Position numbers and translations under genes: made by a program
Origin: CAYVQE01 sp964633205
GTDB lineage: Bacteria; Myxococcota; B64-G9
Assembly (NCBI GenBank): GCA_964633205.1
Contig: CAZWFN010000065.1
Coordinates: 1 to 30,375 of the forward strand
Direction: 5' to 3'
DNA length: 30,375 nucleotides
Shown here: positions 25,656-30,375 of the stretch, piece by piece
Layout of the letters: each line of letters begins with the position of its first letter
How positions within the stretch are numbered: position 1 is the stretch's first letter
The notes under the pieces: model-generated
What the model saw: the letters and a program-made list of their open reading frames with translations, nothing else
What the model was told of the DNA's origin: nothing
Databases searched by the model: none

Positions 25656-27947
25656 TTGAGCGAGCGGGACAAGAGCGTGCCCATCGGGCGGGTCAAATCC
25701 GACGATCCCAGGATGGTCTACCGCACCCAGTTCGCCAGCATCGAGGAGCTGATCGAGCGGCTGGCCCCGGCGGTCTACGACTGGGGCCTGCTGGTGCGCG
25801 ACACCGGTGAGCACGCCGATGGCGATCTGCTGCAGTTCGCCATCATCCTGGCCGACGGCCGCCAGGCCATCCGCGCCCGGGCCCGGGTGCGCAAGTCGGA
25901 CAAGCTGCCGGCCGGGCGCATGGCGCTGCGGTTCACGGCCATGGATCCGCGCTCCAAGGAGGTCTGGGGCCGGATGCAGCAGCTGCGCGGTGGCGCGGTC
26001 GAGCCAGCAGCCACCGGCGATCCTAGCCCGCCGCCCGCTGGGGATTCGACGCCCGCGCCGTCCGCTGGGCCGGCGGCCCCGGCCGGCCGGCCGCGCTCGA
26101 TCACGCCCGGACCGACCCCGGCCGTCAAGGGCGACGAGGCGGCCGCCTGCGGAGCGGCGGTCAGCCAGCAGCCGCCGGCGCGCCACGATCTCGATCAGTC
26201 CCTGCGGCGCATGGTGCTGCTGGACGAGGACGCCGAGGTGGCCCCGGTGCCCGGCGCGGCCGAGGCGGGGGCGAAGAAGGAAGGCCCGGTGCTGGGCATC
26301 GACCTGGGCACCACCAACTCCTGCTGCGCCATCGTCAAGAAGGACAAGCCCTTCGTCATCCCCTCGCGCCGCGGCCACAACACCATCCCCTCGGTGGTGG
26401 CCATCGACCCGATGGGCGAGACCGTGGTCGGCCACGCGGCCAGGGCCCAGATGGAGATCAACCCCGAGCGCACCATCTACGGCAGCAAGCGGCTGGTGGG
26501 CCGGCCTTTCGATTCGCCCGTCGTGCGCCAGGTCTGTGACCGTTTCCACTACGATATCGTGGCCGGGCCCAACAACGACGCGGCGGTGCGCATCGACGAC
26601 AAGCTGCTGAGCCTGGAAGAGGTGGCCTCGCTGATCCTGACCGAGATCAAGGACACCGCCCAGGAGTTCCTCGGCGGCTATGTCGAACGCGCGGTCGTCA
26701 CGGTGCCGGCCTTCTACAACGAGAATCAGCGCCAGGCCGTGCGCAAGGCCGGCGAGCTGTCAGGCTTCCAGGTCGAGCGCATCCTCAACGAGCCCACCGC
26801 GGCGGCGCTGACCTTTGGGGTCAAATCCCAGGGCGACCGCCGGCTGCTGGTCTACGACCTGGGCGGCGGTACCTTCGACGCCACCCTGCTCGAGCTCAAG
26901 GGCGGGACCTACGAGGTGCTGTCGACCGGCGGCGATACCTTCCTGGGCGGAGTCGACTTCGATGCCCAGCTGATGGACCACATCCTGATCGAGTTCCAGC
27001 TGCAGCTGGGCAAGATGCCCCAGATGGACCGGGTGGCCTACCTGCGGGTGCTGCAGGGCGCCGAGTTCGCCAAGCGCTCGCTGAGCTCCAAGCAGGAGGC
27101 CCAGGTGCGGCTGCCGTTCATCGGCCGGGTGGACGACAAGCCGGTCGACCTGGACGTGACCGTGGGCCGCGACACCCTGCAGGAGCTCTGCCAGCCCATG
27201 GTCCAGCGTACCCTCGATGTTTGCGAGGCGGTGCTGGCCCAGCGTTCGGTGCGGCCCGAGGACGTCGACGACATCCTGCTGGTGGGCGGCCAGACGCGCA
27301 TGCCCATGATCTGGGAGCAGATCCAGGGGCTGTTCGGCAAGGAGCCGCTCAAGGGGGTGCACCCGGACGAGTCGGTGGCCATCGGGGCGGCTCTGCTGGG
27401 CCACTCGATCGATCAGGAGGCCGCTTTCGAGCTGGTCGACGTGCTGCCGATCTCCATCGGGGTCGGGTCTCCGGGCGGGGTGTTCCGCAAGGTGATCGCC
27501 GCCGGCACCGCCCTGCCGGCCGGTCGCACCTACGGGCTGTATACCTACGTCGACAACCAGGCCAACATGGTGATCCCCATCTACCAGGGCGAGTCGAACC
27601 AGGTCGACGAGAGCGAGCTGCTGGGCGTGGTCGAGCTGGACGGCATCCCGCCGGGCAAGGCCGGCAGCCGCATGATCGAGATCACCTTCGGCCTGACCCC
27701 CGAGTGCCTGCTGACCGTCAGCGCCAAGGAGCGCGACGGCACCAAGCTGGCCGACGTCAAGCTGTCGGCCCAGGAGTCGACCGAGAACCTGCTGACCAAG
27801 CTGGCCGCGGTATCGGCCCGGGCCGAGCTGGCCGCCGAGCTGGCCGCCGAGAAAGAAGCCGAGCCGCAAGATCAGCCGGGGGCCGGGGTCGCACCGCGCA
27901 AGGGTGGGTTCTGGGCCTGGCTCAAGGGGCTGTTCGGCAAGCAGTAG
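25656..27947 (+). CDS. PilZ-Hsp70 fusion (DnaK-like chaperone without helical lid)
   Basis: A 763-residue fusion. Residues about 15-110 resemble a PilZ domain (RTQFASIEELIERLAPAVYDWGLLVRD, ARARVRKSDKLPAGRMALRFTAMD), though the RxxxR / D-x-S-x-x-G di-GMP motifs are not clearly present. A Pro/Ala-rich linker (about 110-205) leads to an Hsp70 ATPase domain (about 212-585) with GIDLGTTNS, VVTVPAFYNENQRQA, ILNEPTAAAL, DLGGGTFDATLLEL and LVGGQTRMP. The linker and beta substrate-binding domain follow (about 590-710; DVLPISIGVG). The usual 100-residue helical lid is replaced by a short Ala/Glu-rich stretch and an amphipathic end (GGFWAWLKGLFGKQ). Hsp70 relatives such as SglK act in myxobacterial motility, so a regulatory chaperone is possible. 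The start is TTG 25656 after GGGAGAGG; in-frame GTG (25677) and a later ATG are alternatives. Confidence 0.85.
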   Translation: MSERDKSVPIGRVKSDDPRMVYRTQFASIEELIERLAPAVYDWGLLVRDTGEHADGDLLQFAIILADGRQAIRARARVRKSDKLPAGRMALRFTAMDPRSKEVWGRMQQLRGGAVEPAATGDPSPPPAGDSTPAPSAGPAAPAGRPRSITPGPTPAVKGDEAAACGAAVSQQPPARHDLDQSLRRMVLLDEDAEVAPVPGAAEAGAKKEGPVLGIDLGTTNSCCAIVKKDKPFVIPSRRGHNTIPSVVAIDPMGETVVGHAARAQMEINPERTIYGSKRLVGRPFDSPVVRQVCDRFHYDIVAGPNNDAAVRIDDKLLSLEEVASLILTEIKDTAQEFLGGYVERAVVTVPAFYNENQRQAVRKAGELSGFQVERILNEPTAAALTFGVKSQGDRRLLVYDLGGGTFDATLLELKGGTYEVLSTGGDTFLGGVDFDAQLMDHILIEFQLQLGKMPQMDRVAYLRVLQGAEFAKRSLSSKQEAQVRLPFIGRVDDKPVDLDVTVGRDTLQELCQPMVQRTLDVCEAVLAQRSVRPEDVDDILLVGGQTRMPMIWEQIQGLFGKEPLKGVHPDESVAIGAALLGHSIDQEAAFELVDVLPISIGVGSPGGVFRKVIAAGTALPAGRTYGLYTYVDNQANMVIPIYQGESNQVDESELLGVVELDGIPPGKAGSRMIEITFGLTPECLLTVSAKERDGTKLADVKLSAQESTENLLTKLAAVSARAELAAELAAEKEAEPQDQPGAGVAPRKGGFWAWLKGLFGKQ

Positions 27948-27962
27948 CCGCGGCCGATCGGA

Positions 27963-29828
27963 TCACAGCGATCGCTTCAGCATGGCGTTGAGCCGGCGGA
28001 CGAAGTCGGCCGGCTCGGCCAGCGGCCGGCCCTCGACCAGCTGGGCCTGATCGAGCAGCAGGCGACTGGTCTCGGTGAACAGCTCCTCGTCCTCGACATT
28101 CCCGAGCTTGGTCACGATGGGGTGGCCGGGGTTGACCTCCAGGATCGGCTTGGCCTCGGGCAGATCGCGACCCAGCGACTTGAGCAGCCCGCGCATCTGG
28201 GACGAGGCGTCCTGGTCGTCGAGCACGATGCACGAGGGCGAGTCGGACAGCCGGGCCGAGGCGCGCACGTCGCGCACCGCGTCGCCCAGCACTCGCTTGA
28301 TGCGCTCGAGCAGCGGCTTGGCCGCCGCGGCCGCCTCGCTGCTGGCCTCGTCCTGCAGCTCCTCGGTGGCCCCCGCCCGCTGCACCGAGCGCAGCTCCAG
28401 GTCGCGGTACTTGCCCAGCGCCGGGACGATGATCTCGTCCACCTCGTCGCCCATCAGCAGCACCTCGATGTCCCGTTCGCGGTAGGCCTCCAGCAGGGGC
28501 GAACGGCGCAGGTTCTGCTCCTTGTCGCCGGACAGGTAATAGATGGCTTTCTGCTCGTCGCCCATGCGCTCGACGTAGTCGGCCAGGCCGGTCCAGCCGT
28601 CGACCCCGGTCGATTTGAAGCGCAGCAGCTCGATCAGCCGCGCGCGGTTGGCCCAGTCGTGGTAGGCACCCTCCTTCAGCGGCCGGCCGAACTCCTGCCA
28701 GAACTCGGCGTAGCGCTGCTCGTCTGCGGCCAGTGCTTCGAACTCGTCGATCAGCTTGTCCACCGCGGCGTTGCGGATGCGCTCCATGACCGGGTTCTGT
28801 TGCAGCATCTCGCGGCTGACGTTGAGCGGCAGATCCTCGGAGTCGATGATGCCGTGGACGAAGCGCAGCCAGGTGGGCAACAGCTCCTTGTGGTCGTCGG
28901 TGACGAAGACCCGCTTGATGTACAAGCGCACGTTGGAGCGGTAGTCGGCGTAGTACAGATCGGGCGGGGCCTTGCGTGGGACGAAGAGCAGGGTGGTGTA
29001 CTCGAGGGTGCCTTCGGCCTGGGTGTGCACGGTCAGCAGCGGGCCCTCGTCATCGTGGGCCAGCGATTGGTAGAAGCCGTCGTAGTCTTGCTGGGTCAGC
29101 TCGCGCTTGGGCCGCCGCCACAGGGCCGAGGCCTCGTTGACCTGCTCCTGCTTCGGCTCGCGCAGCTCGCGTTTTTCATCGCCCTCGCCTTCGCTGCGCA
29201 CTTCCTCGTAGTGCAGGAAGATGGGGAAGGAGATGTGGTTGGAGTACTTCTTGACGATCGCTTCCAGGGTCCAGCGCTCGGCGAAGGGCCGGCCCTTGTC
29301 GTTCAAACGCAGCTCGACCGTGGTGCCGTGCTGCTCGCGCTCGGCCGGCTCGATCTCGTAGCCGCCCTCGCCGGTGGAATGCCAGCGCCAGGCCTTGTCC
29401 TGGCCTGCCTTGCGCGAGGTGACCTCGACGAAGTCGGCCACCATGAAGGCCGAGTAGAAGCCGACGCCGAACTGGCCGATCAGGGTGGCGTCCCGGCGCT
29501 GGTCGCCGCTGAGCTGCTCGACGAAGGCGCGGGTGCCCGAGCGGGCGATGGTGCCGAGCTGCTCGCCCAGATCCTGCTCGTCCATGCCGATGCCGGTATC
29601 GCTGACGGTCAGGCTGCGGCCGTCCGGGTCGAAGGCGATGTCGATCCGCGGCTCGAAGGGCACCTGCTTGAAGTGCTCGTCGACCAGGGTCAGGTGCTTG
29701 AGCTTGTCCAGGGCGTCCGAGGCGTTGGAGATCAGCTCGCGCAGGAAGATCTCGGGGTTGGAGTAGAGCGAGTGGACGATCAGGTGCAGCAGCCGGTCGA
29801 CCTCGGTCTCGAACGCGCGCTTGGTCAT
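27963..29828 (-). CDS. htpG: Hsp90 chaperone HtpG
   Basis: A 621-residue Hsp90, close to the 624 of Escherichia coli HtpG. The GHKL ATPase motifs are complete: ELISNASDALDKL (N box Asn), VSDTGIGMD (G1) and GQFGVGFYSAF (G2 lid). The middle domain is recognisable (LLFVPRKAPPDLY, LYIKRVFVTDD, LPLNVSREMLQQNP, where the Arg contacts the ATP gamma-phosphate), as is the C-terminal dimerisation domain. The ATG follows GGAGG by seven bases. It is convergent with the PilZ-Hsp70 gene, with only 15 bases between stop codons and no terminator in them. An ATP-driven cytoplasmic folding chaperone; stress induction is likely from the family, but the promoter is not clear. Confidence 0.97.
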   Translation of the reverse strand: MTKRAFETEVDRLLHLIVHSLYSNPEIFLRELISNASDALDKLKHLTLVDEHFKQVPFEPRIDIAFDPDGRSLTVSDTGIGMDEQDLGEQLGTIARSGTRAFVEQLSGDQRRDATLIGQFGVGFYSAFMVADFVEVTSRKAGQDKAWRWHSTGEGGYEIEPAEREQHGTTVELRLNDKGRPFAERWTLEAIVKKYSNHISFPIFLHYEEVRSEGEGDEKRELREPKQEQVNEASALWRRPKRELTQQDYDGFYQSLAHDDEGPLLTVHTQAEGTLEYTTLLFVPRKAPPDLYYADYRSNVRLYIKRVFVTDDHKELLPTWLRFVHGIIDSEDLPLNVSREMLQQNPVMERIRNAAVDKLIDEFEALAADEQRYAEFWQEFGRPLKEGAYHDWANRARLIELLRFKSTGVDGWTGLADYVERMGDEQKAIYYLSGDKEQNLRRSPLLEAYRERDIEVLLMGDEVDEIIVPALGKYRDLELRSVQRAGATEELQDEASSEAAAAAKPLLERIKRVLGDAVRDVRASARLSDSPSCIVLDDQDASSQMRGLLKSLGRDLPEAKPILEVNPGHPIVTKLGNVEDEELFTETSRLLLDQAQLVEGRPLAEPADFVRRLNAMLKRSL

Positions 29829-29862
29829 GGATGTGCCTCCGGATTCAAGATGCTTGTTGACC

Positions 29863-29886
29863 TTTTATATTCCGAACCCGGATCAA
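29863..29886 (-). promoter_or_regulatory. AT-rich element, possible htpG promoter
   Basis: Upstream of htpG the minus strand reads TTGATC (29886-29881), 11 bases, then TATAAAA (29869-29863). The spacing is too short for a standard sigma70 promoter. TATAAAA is nevertheless the only AT-rich block near the gene and is a plausible -10; a matching -35 was not found. Confidence 0.2.
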
Positions 29887-29908
29887 TGTGGGCCACGGGG
29901 CGGGGTTG

Positions 29909-30105
29909 TCAAGAGCCGAGGCCGGTGGTGTCGACCACCCCGATCACGGTCACCCCGGGCGGGAAGGTCACGGTGCCCGCGGTCTCCGGATCGCGCGCGT
30001 TGTCCACCACCGGCCCGGTGCGGAAGTAGATTGAGTCCGCGTAGCGGCCGTCGCGGGCCGGATCGCCCGCATCCAGCGTCAGGCCGGAGCCGCTCACGTC
30101 GGGTG
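29909..30105 (-). pseudogene. 3' fragment of an unrecognised gene
   Basis: The last roughly 62-65 codons of a coding region remain (VSGSGLTLDAGDP, YADSIYFRTGPVVDNARD, AGTVTFPPGVTVIGVVDTTGLGS, then TGA). Protein-like composition and the strand-like end suggest the C-terminus of a larger, perhaps secreted, protein. Upstream of about 30105 the sequence belongs to the DUF5615 remnant in another frame, so the 5' part of this gene is missing. A GTG at 30097 could start a 62-residue peptide, but no ribosome binding site is present. Function not recognised. Confidence 0.45.
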
Positions 30106-30240
30106 CCGTGCCCAGTCCATGATCTCTTTGTCGGGTGCATTTCGGGCGCCGATGTCAACCCAGTGAACTGCGATGTGACTCGCTTTTTCGAGTACAGGAA
30201 TCCACACGCGTGGCAGATTCATGTCGATCAGGATCTTCAT
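30094..30240 (-). pseudogene. Truncated DUF5615 (PIN-like) toxin
   Basis: Only 48 residues remain of a family normally about 110-120 long. The N-terminus MKILIDMNLP with the conserved Asp6 and Asn8, the middle AVHWVDIGARNAPDKEI and MDWAR are typical of DUF5615, the PIN-like partner of DUF433 antitoxins. After DWAR the match stops, at about 30105, and the frame ends at TGA 30096-30094. No other frame downstream continues the family (expected VVLTxDxDFG). The ATG overlaps the stop of the upstream DUF433 remnant (ATGA), the usual coupling of this toxin-antitoxin pair. It is presumably inactive. Confidence 0.7.
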
Positions 30241-30374
30241 GCCTGGGCGAGGGGTAGCTCGATCTCTTCTACGCGCCAGGCGGCGTAGGTCAGGGCCTGG
30301 TTGATGTCGTCTTCCTCCAAGTATACCATTCCTCTGCAGAAACTGCTTCGATAGCGTATACAGCTCTGGTGGAA
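30237..30374 (-). CDS. DUF433-family antitoxin, C-terminal part (runs off the window)
   Basis: The last 30 codons (VYLEEDDINQALTYAAWR, EEIELPLAQA) match the C-terminus of DUF433 antitoxins, where this helical region follows an IxExYPxL segment. The open frame continues to the window edge, but the residues before VYLEEDD do not look like the family (expected EILEDYP). The 5' part may therefore be frame-shifted or rearranged, or the gene may begin at the internal ATG near 30328. The local base composition is less GC-rich than the rest of the window, consistent with an acquired module. Partial at the 5' end. Confidence 0.5.
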   Translation of the reverse strand, partial: FHQSCIRYRSSFCRGMVYLEEDDINQALTYAAWRVEEIELPLAQA

Positions 30375-30375
30375 T

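Overview
The window is very GC-rich and densely coded. It looks like a chromosomal piece of a myxobacterium-like organism (Myxococcota, or a neighbouring former deltaproteobacterial group). The grounds are a secreted protease with a MYXO-CTERM-like GCGC / membrane helix / Arg-cluster tail, a giant lipoprotein built from thrombospondin type 3, IPT/TIG, kelch and MopE-type repeats, PATAN and PilZ signalling domains, and a caspase-like protein behind an ECF sigma factor. The taxonomy is an inference; no rRNA or tRNA gene was seen. The odd length and an abrupt junction near the right end are compatible with a contig edge.

Layout. (1) 167-4153, plus strand: a three-gene GlcDEF-like redox operon (alkyl-DHAP-synthase-type FAD oxidase, second FAD subunit, CCG-type iron-sulfur protein), ending in a hairpin plus T-run. 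(2) 4192-5940, plus: a secreted trypsin-fold protease with five Cys-rich repeats and a C-terminal anchor; its 3' end overlaps the convergent next gene by 18 bp. (3) 15669 down to 5923, minus: a probable seven-gene operon in transcription order class II glutamine amidotransferase, PATAN response regulator, small receiver-like protein, MCP-like transmembrane protein, CheA-like protein, exported HEAT-repeat protein and diacylglycerol-kinase-family lipid kinase. (4) 24006 down to 15853, minus: ECF sigma factor, zinc-finger anti-sigma factor, exported caspase-like/beta-barrel protein, 1451-residue repeat lipoprotein and CutA. (5) 24271-27947, plus: a HEAT-repeat lipoprotein and a PilZ-Hsp70 fusion, convergent with htpG (29828-27963, minus). 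(6) 29909-30375, minus: remnants of a DUF433/DUF5615 toxin-antitoxin pair joined to the 3' end of an unrelated gene.

The most interesting part is the chemosensory-like core of block 3 (14819-9606). Its order (PatA-type regulator, small receiver, MCP, CheA) parallels the cyanobacterial pix/tax gene order. The CheA homologue has nevertheless lost its phospho-accepting His, its N-box Asn and its G2 box; the small receiver has Ala at the phospho-Asp position; and the MCP hairpin tip is shortened and degenerate. Only the PATAN regulator keeps an intact receiver. This suggests a chemosensory-type assembly that no longer works by histidine phosphotransfer.

Block 4 reads as a sigma/anti-sigma-controlled envelope module: a membrane-tethered anti-sigma factor overlaps the gene for an outer-membrane caspase-like protein, and a calcium-repeat lipoprotein follows. 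Block 5 places a PilZ-Hsp70 hybrid beside Hsp90, next to a possible heat-shock-type promoter.
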